Shown here one piece after another: positions 8,752 through 17,005 of a stretch of 64,000 bases of DNA. The notes below the pieces were generated by a model, which saw only the letters and a list, made by a program, of their open reading frames with translations, was not told the DNA's origin and did not search any database. Position 1 is the stretch's first letter. Each line of letters opens with the position of its first letter. The stretch comes from Saprospiraceae bacterium (GTDB lineage: Bacteria; Bacteroidota; Bacteroidia; Chitinophagales; Saprospiraceae): NCBI GenBank assembly GCA_022841745.1, contig JALHQW010000011.1, forward strand, positions 62,001-126,000, given 5' to 3'. The position numbers and the translations under genes were made by a program.

Positions 8752-10111
8752 ATGGCAAAAATTCCAATTGAAATATTAAACTACTCTAAGGAGTTTGGAG
8801 ATGAAATTAAGGAATGTGTCCTGATTGCAAATCGTCTCCAAAGTTCAATAGAATACACCATAATTGAAGATATTCACGAATCACAATTGCCAATTTTGGC
8901 AGAGGAGGAAATAAATACGAGTTCATTCTTTGATACATTGGATGAGATAAGAAACAAAGTTGGCGGATTCCACCCGTATTTATTAACGGTGTGCGACAAG
9001 GCGCTTTATAACGATTACTTCAATCTGTTTGGGAGTAGTAGGGCCGAGAAAGGATTGGGAATACTTACCTCAAATAGTGTATCCGATATAATTATTCCAA
9101 AAGATAAGATAAATGCATATTTCATCTACTATCTGAGCGGGTACACACTTCGATTTCTAAATCCTGACCACAAAGGTCACAAGGAAACGAAAGACTGTGT
9201 TTATGATAAGAAAATATCAAAAAGAGATATTCTTAAAAGCATGAAAAATAATGCTTTTTGTGATGATTGTAAAAGGAATCTTTTAATTGGCGATTCTAAA
9301 ATTACTATTGAAATTCTTAACGACTTAAATAAACTCTTTGCGGAAAGTGGAAGGATTTTAAATGACGTTAAGATTCCAAAGGTCAATCAAAAGAGGAAAA
9401 GTATTTTTGTAAGTTATTCTCATAAAGATGAGCAATGGAAAGATAAACTTAGAATTCATTTAAAACCACTTGAAGCAATTGGAGAAATTGATGTTTGGTC
9501 GGATGATAAGATAAGACCTGGTCAAGAATGGTTTGAGGAAATAAAAAAGGTTCTTCGTGTCTTCTTGTGGGTAATTTCACTTAACATCTATCATCTTGTA
9601 ACCCGCTATTTTAATGGCGGGAATTTGGCAAATACCCACCAACAACATCTTTCTTCTTTACAGAACATCAGCATTTACTATCTTTCGTCAAATGCTTGAT
9701 GTTGATGTTTAGAAAAGAAGATAGATGTGCGAGAGGGAACTCATGCTCCCCTCGTTGAAACGAGGGGTTACAATATGATAGATGTTTACCCATACAAAAC
9801 CACGAAGAACCATAAAAAATGCCATGAATGAATCTAAGGTTGGAATTTTACTAATAAGCCCAGATTTTTTAGCCTCAGACTTTATCAATCATAATGAGAT
9901 TCCTAAACTATTAGCGAATGTTCAAGAAGAAGGAGGAAAAATCGTCCCAATAATTGTAAGGCATTCTCGATTCCCAAGAATAAAGAATCTATCAAGATTT
10001 AAGGCAACAAATTCTCCTTCAAATCCAATCGCTGGTTTATCAGAATCCGACCAAGACAAAATATTTGTGAGAGTGGCTGAACTTATTTGGGATTTAATGG
10101 AAAATGAATAA
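8752..10111 (+). pseudogene. TIR-domain protein gene interrupted by a 263-bp MITE
   Basis: Two coding pieces (8752-9548 and 9820-10111) are separated by an insertion at 9549-9811 plus one copy of its 8-bp target duplication. Removing the insertion and one ATAAAAAA repeat joins them in frame as ...WFEEIK-NAMNESKVGILLIS..., a continuous 362-residue protein. The first ~215 residues are of unknown type. They are followed by a TIR domain: KSIFVSYSHKDEQWKDKL, EAIGEIDVWSDDKIRPGQEW, then LLISPDFLASDFINHNEI, where the Glu corresponds to the usual NADase Glu. As it stands, the first piece reads into the element and stops at 9699, losing half the TIR fold. The second piece lacks a good start. The intact ancestor was probably a TIR-type defence or conflict effector (inference). 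The gene is AT-rich relative to its surroundings. Confidence 0.9.
9549..9811. mobile_element. 263-bp MITE with ISL3-like termini
   Basis: The ends are inverted repeats: left GGTTCTTCGTG...GGGTAA...ACATCTATCAT, right the reverse complement GGTTCTTCGTGG...GGGTAA...ACATCTATCAT. The element is flanked by the perfect 8-bp direct repeats ATAAAAAA at 9541-9548 and 9812-9819. GGYTCTTC termini with 8-bp target duplications match the ISL3 family; family membership is inference. It carries no transposase. It contains two internal hairpins: CCCGC...GCGGG just inside the left end, and a perfect 8-bp stem (CCCCTCGT / ACGAGGGG) just inside the right end. It is therefore a non-autonomous element that needs a transposase in trans. 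Confidence 0.9.
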
Positions 10112-10121
10112 AAAATGATGA

Positions 10122-10208
10122 GAACAATGCATGGTCGCCTATGCCGCCGAAAGCCAACCCGCAAAGCCCAACGCACGGCGGCACAGTGTCCATACTCCCG
10201 TTATGCCC
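10122..10208. repeat. attC-like palindrome, copy B
   Basis: An imperfect palindrome. Its inner arms are TGCCGCC (ending 10148) and GGCGGCA (10177-10183), with outer ATGG/CCAT pairing and a terminal GTTATGCCC at 10200-10208. The ~30-nt loop (AAGCCAACCCGCAAAGCCCA...) is nearly the same as that of the site at 12724-12814. Together the two copies bracket the metalloprotease and lipoprotein genes. Confidence 0.5.
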
Positions 10209-10253
10209 AACAACAATAATAAAATGAAACCGTTAACCATTAAAAATAGATTT

Positions 10254-12110
10254 ATGAAAAATTTATTTTTCCAAACCTTGCTGATTGCAGCTACATCTTT
10301 TACAGTAAGCTTCAACTCAGTTTTTGCGCAACAAAAACTGATTGAGGCTAATGGACTAGGCACAGGGAGCCTTTCAGCTACAGAATTAGTCAGGTACAAT
10401 AAACTTGCTAACTCGCCAATGTACACTTCTCACCATCTCGTGAGTTTTGGCTCTCTTGCTGCCACACAAAACGAGGGTGAGATTAAGGTCAAAATCCCAA
10501 ATCACCATTGCGACGAAGTAGTTTTCAAAGGGAAAGACATCTACTACACTACTGAATCGAAGTACAATTGGTACGGGAACGTGGTATCCAAAGATACCTG
10601 TGGGTGCAGTGATGGAAGCATTACTTTAATTTCGGATGAGAATGGAAAAATTGGACATATTTCCATAGATGAGGATGCATATGAGATAACGGAGATAGGC
10701 AACTCAAAATATGTGATGTCCAAAATTGACGATACAAAGTTCACTGAGGACGAATGTGGGGTAAATGATAGCACACCTGTCTATATTTCAAGAGAAAATG
10801 GCGGAAATATCTCAAAAAGAGACGGTAGTAATTGCGATGTCAGGTGTCTGGTGCTGTTCACGCCCAACGCCTTGGATGAAGAGCCCGGCAACATAACCAG
10901 CAGATTGAGCTTGGGGATATACCAAACCAACATTGCTCTTCAAAACAGTGACGTTGACGAGTGTGACCTCCGGATTATACTTGCAGGCAGCCAAGAGTTT
11001 GATTTTGAGGAAACTAGCGATATCTTAGGTGATGTTGATGATTTTGCCAACAACCCAGATGTGCAGGATTTGAGGGACGAGTTCGAGGCCGATATAGTTG
11101 TTCTGTTGACAGATGGGGATTACGGTGATATTTTCGGAGTAGTAGCGGCCATTGGGCCAATTGACGAGTCTGCATACGCAGTTGTCGAAGTTGGTGCTGC
11201 TACCACTGGTAGGTACACTTTTGCGCATGAGATTGCCCACTTGTTTGGTGCGGGGCACGACAGCGACCCAAGACCCGGAATACCGCACGGGCATAGTTTT
11301 GTTAAGTGCCTTAAGCGGAAAAGAACAATCATGCACACCCTTCCCAGTGGCAAGTCACGGATTCAACATTTTTCAAACCCTGATGTATCCTACGCTGGCA
11401 AACCGACAGGTAAGAATGACGAGCGTGACAATGCGCTGCAACTCAGAACCGAAGCATGTGCCGTAGCAGATTTCCGAGAAACGAACAATCCCTTTGCTTT
11501 TTGGGTAACGGGTGCTGCAAATCAGAATGAAGCTGATTGGTTTTATGGATGCCCTTGCCTAACCAAGTTGCTTCAAGCGCATACATCGGGTGGCGGGACT
11601 GGAAGTTCGACATTCCAATGGGCAAAAAGCAGTGACGGGATAAACTGGACAAATATTTCCACGAGCCAGTACGCATCATTTGCCATGCCATGCGAGGAAG
11701 GGGAGTACATTTATATCCGGCTTATCGCAACCTCGCCTGACGGCCAGACTGGTACGCTCATCAAAACGGTAATTGCTAAAAGCCCTTTGCCAAGCGGGCA
11801 GTCATGCCCACAGCCCATAATCGTTGTCCCCGGAGGCATTGTCAGCGATGCTATCGTACTTGAAAATGCCTTTCCAAACCCTACAAAAGGTACATGGAAG
11901 GTTGAGTTTGAATCAACAATTGATGGCCATGCCGTGTTGACACTTTCAGGCTTCAATGGGGGAGCGGGCGAAAGGGTTTTCAGTGGATACCTGCCGAAAG
12001 GCCGGCAATCGTTCTTGCTAAGCAATGAGTCCTTGCCAAAAGGAGTGTACTACCTTAGAATTGAAGTTGATAATGGTGGTTCAGAAACCATCAAGCTGGT
12101 AAAAATCTGA
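10254..12110 (+). CDS. Secreted reprolysin-like zinc metalloprotease with T9SS sorting domain
   Basis: I chose the ATG at 10254 because it starts a typical signal peptide (MKNLFFQTLLIAATSFTVSF...FAQQ). An in-frame ATG at 10224 would only add ten residues, and the still earlier one (10131) lies in the attC-like palindrome. The product is 618 residues. The metzincin zinc-binding motif HEIAHLFGAGHD begins at residue 325, with the three His ligands and the family Asp. The region before it (CDVRCLVLFTPNALDE...) fits a reprolysin-type catalytic domain. The C-terminus (AFPNPTKGTWKVEFES ... KGVYYLRIEV ... IKLVKI) is a type A T9SS sorting domain, so export to the cell surface or medium is expected. 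A strong terminator follows at 12127-12164. Confidence 0.85.
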   Translation: MKNLFFQTLLIAATSFTVSFNSVFAQQKLIEANGLGTGSLSATELVRYNKLANSPMYTSHHLVSFGSLAATQNEGEIKVKIPNHHCDEVVFKGKDIYYTTESKYNWYGNVVSKDTCGCSDGSITLISDENGKIGHISIDEDAYEITEIGNSKYVMSKIDDTKFTEDECGVNDSTPVYISRENGGNISKRDGSNCDVRCLVLFTPNALDEEPGNITSRLSLGIYQTNIALQNSDVDECDLRIILAGSQEFDFEETSDILGDVDDFANNPDVQDLRDEFEADIVVLLTDGDYGDIFGVVAAIGPIDESAYAVVEVGAATTGRYTFAHEIAHLFGAGHDSDPRPGIPHGHSFVKCLKRKRTIMHTLPSGKSRIQHFSNPDVSYAGKPTGKNDERDNALQLRTEACAVADFRETNNPFAFWVTGAANQNEADWFYGCPCLTKLLQAHTSGGGTGSSTFQWAKSSDGINWTNISTSQYASFAMPCEEGEYIYIRLIATSPDGQTGTLIKTVIAKSPLPSGQSCPQPIIVVPGGIVSDAIVLENAFPNPTKGTWKVEFESTIDGHAVLTLSGFNGGAGERVFSGYLPKGRQSFLLSNESLPKGVYYLRIEVDNGGSETIKLVKI

Positions 12111-12126
12111 TTTCAAATTGGGTGGA

Positions 12127-12164
12127 GGCAGTAGGAGCTACAACATCCTACTGCCTTTGCTTTT
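12127..12164 (+). terminator. Intrinsic terminator after metalloprotease
   Basis: A 10-bp perfect stem GGCAGTAGGA / TCCTACTGCC with a 9-nt loop is followed directly by a T-rich tail (TTTGCTTTT). It lies 17 nt after the metalloprotease stop codon. Confidence 0.85.
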
Positions 12165-12186
12165 CCTGAAAACAAAATAATCGGTT

Positions 12187-12720
12187 ATGAAATTTATTTC
12201 TTTTATCTTTTGTCTTGCCATGATTGTTTCATGCGAAAAAGGCTTTGAACCAGATTTCTCCTTCGGTAAAGCAACGGCAGAAAGAAATGCCGAAAGTTGG
12301 AAGGCTCAAGGTGTTGCGAAGTACAACAAGCCTCATGGAATCGGCATTGATTTCATCTTTGATGTTTTTAATGAAGTTGGTGAATTAAGACAACGATTAA
12401 CCTTTGGGAAAGTGCCCATAGATGTGGTTTCAGTTGCGCTCAAAAACTCTTCAGCACAATCTAATGATACGATAACAAGAGCATCTTTTAAGACAGTATC
12501 TTCTGACGGCGATGTATTAGAGGATATTTACTTAGTATTAGAAGATTCCATTCAAAGCCACATAGAAATTTTATCAATTGATAGTGATACTAATTGGATA
12601 AAAGGTGCTTTTATGGCGACATTCATAATTGACCCTAACAGGCCAAAATTCAATCCTAATAATCCTGATACTATCAGATTTACTAACGGCGCTTTTGAGG
12701 CCAGGATTGATAAAGAATGA
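12187..12720 (+). CDS. Predicted lipoprotein, function unknown
   Basis: A 177-residue protein. The start has a short hydrophobic leader ending in a lipobox-like IVSC (MKFISFIFCLAMIVSCEKGF), so lipidation at Cys16 and attachment to the envelope are likely. The rest (residues 20-177) contains alternating hydrophobic positions suggesting a beta-rich fold. Its tail, DTIRFTNGAFEARIDKE, resembles the last strand of small Bacteroidota lipoproteins of the DUF6252 type, but I am not sure of that family. It lies 76 nt after the metalloprotease stop, beyond a terminator, and directly upstream of an attC-like palindrome. That makes it the second gene of the palindrome-bracketed module. Confidence 0.65.
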   Translation: MKFISFIFCLAMIVSCEKGFEPDFSFGKATAERNAESWKAQGVAKYNKPHGIGIDFIFDVFNEVGELRQRLTFGKVPIDVVSVALKNSSAQSNDTITRASFKTVSSDGDVLEDIYLVLEDSIQSHIEILSIDSDTNWIKGAFMATFIIDPNRPKFNPNNPDTIRFTNGAFEARIDKE

Positions 12721-12723
12721 AAT

Positions 12724-12814
12724 GGGCATAACAACGTATGTACGCCCATGCCGCCCAAGCCCAACCCGCAAGCCAACCCACGGCGGCACGTCGTACATCC
12801 AACCGTGCATGCCA
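12724..12814. repeat. attC-like palindrome, copy C
   Basis: An imperfect palindrome: ATGTACG and TGCCGCC on the left (12735-12755) pair with GGCGGCA and CGTACAT on the right (12782-12800). GGGCATAAC at its left boundary is the complement of the GTTATGCCC that closes copy B. It starts 3 nt after the lipoprotein stop codon. The loop text (AAGCCCAACCCGCAAGCCAA) is shared with copy B. Confidence 0.55.
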
Positions 12815-12857
12815 TGAGGAATTAAAAACCGTCAAGAACTGTTGTAAAAACAAAAAA

Positions 12858-13160
12858 ATGATTTTCAATAAAAATCACGATGGAAATTGCTGGTGGTGTG
12901 GAAATAGTGCAAATTCAAAAGAACATAAAATCAAAAGAACAGATTTTGTTCATGTTTTTGGAAAAGGACCATATCAAAATAAAGATAATCGTCCTGTTCT
13001 TGTTAAGAATGGGAAGGAGATTCTTATCCAAAGTCCGAAATCAGATTACATAAAGTTTAACGATTGCTTTTGTGGTAATTGTAATAATCATAGAAGTTCG
13101 GAAATGGATAAATATTATTCGCAATTCATGGAATATACAAGAAAAAACGAAGAACCATAG
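12858..13160 (+). CDS. HNH-type endonuclease-like protein, probably truncated
   Basis: A 100-residue product from the ATG at 12858. CWWCG near residue 12, EHKIKRTD, and FCGNCNNHRSSEMDKYY near residue 75 form two Cys pairs around a His-containing core, as in HNH nucleases that begin with a CxxC zinc knuckle. Related proteins as I know them continue well past the C-x2-CNN-x-RS segment, while this one ends soon after it (EYTRKNEEP). I therefore suspect loss of the C-terminal half at the junction near 13155. It lies immediately after attC-like copy C, as a cassette-borne gene would. A DNA-cutting role is inferred from the motif only. Confidence 0.5.
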   Translation: MIFNKNHDGNCWWCGNSANSKEHKIKRTDFVHVFGKGPYQNKDNRPVLVKNGKEILIQSPKSDYIKFNDCFCGNCNNHRSSEMDKYYSQFMEYTRKNEEP

Positions 13161-13174
13161 ATATTGCTTCATTG

Positions 13175-13339
13175 ATGCAGGAGCGATTCACAAAATGTAA
13201 GACTTCGAGGGTCTTGGAAAAAGTTCTTTCCGACGATGATTTTGAGTTCACTTTTCTATCTACCCATCAAGATGTGGAGGACAACGTTTTTGACTTATAT
13301 CATCTTATGCTGGATTTCTCGTCCATTGTCAAGAAGTGA
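13175..13339 (+). CDS. Small ORF or 3' gene fragment, unknown
   Basis: A 54-codon ORF (MQERFTKCKTSRVLEKVLSD...LMLDFSSIVKK). The frame is open a few codons upstream of the ATG, so it may be the 3' end of a lost gene joined to the truncated HNH gene. The residue composition looks coding (mixed charged and hydrophobic). I do not recognise a family. No ribosome-binding site is evident. Confidence 0.3.
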   Translation: MQERFTKCKTSRVLEKVLSDDDFEFTFLSTHQDVEDNVFDLYHLMLDFSSIVKK

Positions 13340-13791
13340 GGTTTCTTTGTACTAGTGTATAAATTAACACCACCTGCCAGTGCCCCTTCGCTCAACGCTC
13401 AACACTGACTCCGAACGATTGAATAATTGCCGTTCACCCTCCCCGCTGGCGCCCCCCTTACCACTTCCATCAAAGAACGCTCTCGCTCGTCACGAGCAGT
13501 GCTCGTTGACGGGCCCGGGTTGAGGCCTCCGGCCTCACATTCCAAAGTCTAAAGTAGGCATCGCAGCGGAGTTACCACGGCCAAAGGCAGTGCCGAATGG
13601 TGACGTTCTTTGATGGAAGTGACAGGTTGGGTTCAGCGGGGTGAGTTGTAGCTTTGCGTGAAAGGTGGAGAAGACTTGGTGTAACGGGTCACGCTACGCT
13701 AGACTTGGAAGAGCGGCTATTGGACTATGGTTGACATACTTGGAACAGCGGGATTTAAAATTAATTTTATAGCAATTTAAATAAACAAATC
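13340..13791. repeat. Non-coding region with long inverted repeat
   Basis: No gene seen. The region holds a long inverted repeat: CTTACCACTTCCATCAAAGA (from 13457) matches the complement of 13603-13622 (ACGTTCTTTGATGGAAGTGA). A small hairpin (GGCCTCCGGCC) and a CGTCACGAGCAGTGCTCGTTGACG-type palindrome lie between them. A related copy of the left arm recurs at 14981-15003, on the other side of the aminotransferase gene. The pair of repeats therefore flanks that gene. Confidence 0.6.
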
Positions 13792-14901
13792 ATGCTTTAC
13801 AAAAGGATGCCTATTGAAATCGAAGCCCCCGAAGGATTTGGCTATGAAAACATAGATTGCAACTTGTCAGAAAGCTCATTTACCGACCAAAAACTCGGCG
13901 ATTTGGGTATCAACATCAATGATTTGGTATTGCTCTACGGTGACCACAAAGGCAAACCCGAATTGCGGGAATTGATAGCACAAGATGGCCATTTTACAGC
14001 CGATGAGGTATTACTCACATCGGGTGCGGCAACGGCTTTATTTATCGTAGCCACCTCATTTTTAGAAAAAAATGACCATATTGTAGTCGCAAAAACCAAT
14101 TATGCGACCAATATTGAAACACCAAGAGCGATTGGCGCAGAAATCTCTTATCTGAATTTGCGCTTTGAAGACGGTTTTAATTTAGACCTTAAAGCCTTAG
14201 ATAAACTCATTACAAAGCGGACAAAATTGGTAAGTTTGACCTATCCGCACAATCCGACGGGTGTTTTAATCAACGAAGCCAAATTGAAGGCGATTATCGA
14301 ATTAATGGAAAGAAAAGGCACGTATTTATTGCTTGATGAAACCTATCGGGATATGTCTTTTGGTAACAAATTGCCTGTTGCTGCCAGTTTATCGGATAGC
14401 GTTATCAGTATTTCGTCTATGTCAAAATCGTATGGATTGCCAGGTATTCGCATTGGCTGGATTGTTTCAAAAAATAAACAATTTATGGAAACCTTTTTAG
14501 CAGCAAAAGAGCAGATTTGCATTGCCAATTCGGTTGTTGATGAAGAAATTGCTTTTCAATATTTGCAAAAGAAAGAACAGTTTTTTGCACCTGTACGGGA
14601 CACTATTTTAAAGAATTTTTCTATTATAAAAGATTTCATGGCTCATCAAAACAGCTTGGAATGGGTGGAGCCACAAGGCGGTTGTGTGTGTTTTCCGAGA
14701 ATAAAGCCCGAAATTGATGTAAATATGGACAAATTTCACGACATTTTACTCAATCAATACAAAACATATATCGGTAGAGGACATTGGTTTGAAGAAGATG
14801 CCCGTTATATGAGGATTGGATATAGTTGGGACACATCGGAAAAATTGCTAAAAGGATTGAACAATATTTTAAAGGCGATTGAAGAAGCAAAACACAGTTA
14901 A
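13792..14901 (+). CDS. PLP-dependent class I/II aminotransferase
   Basis: A 369-residue cytoplasmic fold-type I aminotransferase. Recognisable features are the SGAATALFIVATSFL start of the cofactor domain, SLTYPHNPTGV (the NPTG substrate-binding turn), LLDETYRDM (the Asp that holds the pyridine nitrogen), and SMSKSYGLPGIRIGW with the Schiff-base lysine K212. The C-terminal RIGYSW carries the conserved Arg that binds the substrate carboxylate. The substrate is not decided by the sequence. The family includes aspartate/aromatic aminotransferases and capreomycidine-synthase-like enzymes. The gene is AT-rich compared with the flanking GC-rich genes, stands alone, and has related repeats on both sides, so it may be an acquired single-gene insert. 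Confidence 0.85.
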   Translation: MLYKRMPIEIEAPEGFGYENIDCNLSESSFTDQKLGDLGININDLVLLYGDHKGKPELRELIAQDGHFTADEVLLTSGAATALFIVATSFLEKNDHIVVAKTNYATNIETPRAIGAEISYLNLRFEDGFNLDLKALDKLITKRTKLVSLTYPHNPTGVLINEAKLKAIIELMERKGTYLLLDETYRDMSFGNKLPVAASLSDSVISISSMSKSYGLPGIRIGWIVSKNKQFMETFLAAKEQICIANSVVDEEIAFQYLQKKEQFFAPVRDTILKNFSIIKDFMAHQNSLEWVEPQGGCVCFPRIKPEIDVNMDKFHDILLNQYKTYIGRGHWFEEDARYMRIGYSWDTSEKLLKGLNNILKAIEEAKHS

Positions 14902-14980
14902 ATCAATTCAATTTGTTCAATAAAGAAATAAGGTTTTAATAAAATTACATTCATTTCAGAGGTTTCCCGCTTGCGCACCC

Positions 14981-15045
14981 CTTACCACTTCCATCAAGGG
15001 ACGTCACCGCTCGTGACAAGCGATGGCGTCCCGCTGGCGCATCCC
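14981..15045. repeat. Second copy of the CTTACCACTTCCATCAA repeat
   Basis: The sequence CTTACCACTTCCATCAA at 14981-14997 repeats 13457-13473, and both copies are preceded by a GC-rich C-run. It is followed by GGGACGTCACCGCTCGTGAC and a compensatory GTCCCGCTGGCGC. The two copies bracket the aminotransferase gene. Confidence 0.6.
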
Positions 15046-15057
15046 CTTGCCCTAAAC

Positions 15058-16770
15058 TCATTGCACCACTACCTTCCTAACCACCACGCCATCTGCACTC
15101 CGCAGCTGCACCGCATACACCCCAGCCTGCTTCAGCCGAATATCCACATTTTGCATACCGGACGCTGGTAAATGCCGTTGCACGAGGCGGCCGTTCATAT
15201 CCATAATTCGCAGTTCCCGGATGCCCTTTTCCGACCAGTGGAGCGAGATGGGCTGCCCGGCTTGGGCGGGATTGGGGAAAACCTCGAAAGAAAGGTCAAT
15301 GTTCGGCTCAAAACTGGGTGAGAATAAGGAGCAATCCGCATAGCCATTGGCCTCGCAGATGGTGCTGTCTATTAGGAGAAATGAGGATGCGTCCACGATG
15401 ATGGGTAGGACGGTGCCACCGCTGCCTAAGGTACTGGGCAGGTCGGTGGGCAGGTCGAAGCTGGGGTTGGCAGCGACGGTGAGTGCCGTCAGTTCGGTTT
15501 CGAAACAGCCGTCCACGCCGAGGTCGGCGTCCGTGTTGACCAAAACGGGTTCGAAAAGGTTGCCGTTGCCGCCATAGCCAGTCCAGTTGGTGAAGCCATT
15601 GATGAGGTAACCGCCTTCGTATTGGTCGGGCATGATGCGGGGGTAGTGCGAGGAGCCGCCGTTATAGCCGATGGCCTGTTCCAGGCTGCCATTTTGGTCT
15701 ATTTCCAGCACAGCGAACTTATTGGGAACAAAGCCCACAGTTGGATAGCTGGACGTAGCACCAGCTACCGCAAAATGGCCATTCGGTAGTTCGACGGCGC
15801 TGGAGGCGCTCTCGGAATTGTCACCAAGGCTGCCTGCAAATACGTAGGTCCATTCGGTCATGCCCTCCGCATCGGTTTTTGCCACCAACATATCGGGCAA
15901 CGCCTGAAAATTGGCGTGTAGGTTGGTGGAAGCCCCAAGCACGAGGAAGCCGCCATCAGAAGTGGCCAGTAGTCCGTAGCCGTGGTTGGCCTGCGGTGCA
16001 GTGGGTTCGCCAAAGCCCCTATGCCAGAGCAGGTCGCCAGTGGCGGACAATTTGAGCAGGTTGGCATAGAAGGTACCGTTGTGTAGGTAAGACCCCGCAG
16101 CCACGAGGCTTCCATCAGTTAATTCAACGATATCATAGGCCCGGTCAATGGCTTGTGGATTGCCGATGGTACGGGTCCAGGCGATTTCGCCATCCCCTTT
16201 CAGCTTCACGAAATACTGGTCAGCATAAACGCTGTTTGTGTTCGCATCGGAGCCGAAGGAGGCTGTTTTGCCGGCCAGCACGAGGCCGCCGTCAGCAGTT
16301 GCGGCAGCACCTTGCACCACGTCTTGCCCGCCCGTTCCCCCGCCTATGATATTCGCCCAAAGGGTATTCCCCTCCCCATCAACCCTTGCCACAAAGATGT
16401 CGTTGCGTGGTGAGTCAAAATAGAATCCAGTGGTTACGACCAGTGCAAAATCGTTGTCACCCAAAGCCAGCACCCGTCCATAGGCGTTGCCAAAGGTTTC
16501 GGTGAGGGTATTGAAAAGCTTGGCCCATTTTACCTTGCCCATGCAGTCTGTTCGCCAGATACAGGGATGATAAAGGTTGGTGCCCGCTTCGATTTCAACG
16601 AGGCCTCCAAACACGTTACCCCGATCAGGCAGGGCGATGGCGTCGTAGCTGAAAATTACCTCTCCGTTTTCGGTTTGCCAGCGGCGTTGAAAGCTGTGGT
16701 CGTCTTGGGCGAGGAGCGGCGCCATATTGGCGAGGCATAGTAAGAGGATGGGTGTCAGGATTCTTTTCAT
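15058..16770 (-). CDS. Secreted beta-propeller-like protein with T9SS sorting domain
   Basis: The start at 16770 (MKRILTPILLLCLANMAPLLAQ) gives a clean signal peptide; an upstream in-frame ATG at 16788 adds six residues. The mature part (570 residues in total) consists of repeated ~50-residue blades with the pattern W-(T/A)-(R/K)-x-(I/F)-G(G/N) ... G-x-D-x(A/V)-Y-D-(I/V) ... L-(T/S)-DGS-(L/V)-V-A-A-G. This is the delta-60/'T9SS propeller' type found in cell-surface Bacteroidota proteins. The end (FEVFPNPAQAGQPISLHW ... GVYAVQLRSADG ... KVVVQ) is a type A T9SS sorting domain. No catalytic motif is seen. An adhesive or structural surface role is likely (inference). Confidence 0.8.
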   Translation of the reverse strand: MKRILTPILLLCLANMAPLLAQDDHSFQRRWQTENGEVIFSYDAIALPDRGNVFGGLVEIEAGTNLYHPCIWRTDCMGKVKWAKLFNTLTETFGNAYGRVLALGDNDFALVVTTGFYFDSPRNDIFVARVDGEGNTLWANIIGGGTGGQDVVQGAAATADGGLVLAGKTASFGSDANTNSVYADQYFVKLKGDGEIAWTRTIGNPQAIDRAYDIVELTDGSLVAAGSYLHNGTFYANLLKLSATGDLLWHRGFGEPTAPQANHGYGLLATSDGGFLVLGASTNLHANFQALPDMLVAKTDAEGMTEWTYVFAGSLGDNSESASSAVELPNGHFAVAGATSSYPTVGFVPNKFAVLEIDQNGSLEQAIGYNGGSSHYPRIMPDQYEGGYLINGFTNWTGYGGNGNLFEPVLVNTDADLGVDGCFETELTALTVAANPSFDLPTDLPSTLGSGGTVLPIIVDASSFLLIDSTICEANGYADCSLFSPSFEPNIDLSFEVFPNPAQAGQPISLHWSEKGIRELRIMDMNGRLVQRHLPASGMQNVDIRLKQAGVYAVQLRSADGVVVRKVVVQ

Positions 16771-17005
16771 TTTGAATTGGATTGACATAATTTTGGCTCA
16801 TTACGGTCTATCAGTAAAAATAGGGAATTGGGGTGCGGAACGCCTTAAAAAACATGATCCCAAAAGAGACACTCTAAGCGGCGAGTAGGACATTTTTTTC
16901 ATACGCTCTTAGGGCCGAAAGATAAGCCTTCCCGCAAATAAATCATGAGCCACGAAATGCGATGTGAATTTTTTTCCGAGTTTATACCATACCCTGTTGA
17001 AACAT
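16771..17005. other. Intergenic stretch upstream of the aminoacylase remnant
   Basis: Apart from the start region of the leftward propeller gene I see no gene or strong signal here. The reading frames contain many stops, and there is no strong hairpin. Confidence 0.4.

Noticed and set aside
10131-10253. Longer start for the metalloprotease
   Set aside because: The extra codons before 10224 are encoded by the attC-like palindrome and would place about 40 hydrophilic residues before the signal peptide.
13147-13158. CGAAGAACC at the end of the HNH fragment, like the MITE terminus
   Set aside because: Only about ten bases match. No opposite end and no target duplication could be found.
13266-13282. 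CATCAAGATGTGG resembling the regulon operator
   Set aside because: The left half-site does not match and there is no -7 box 23 nt downstream. It lies in an open frame.
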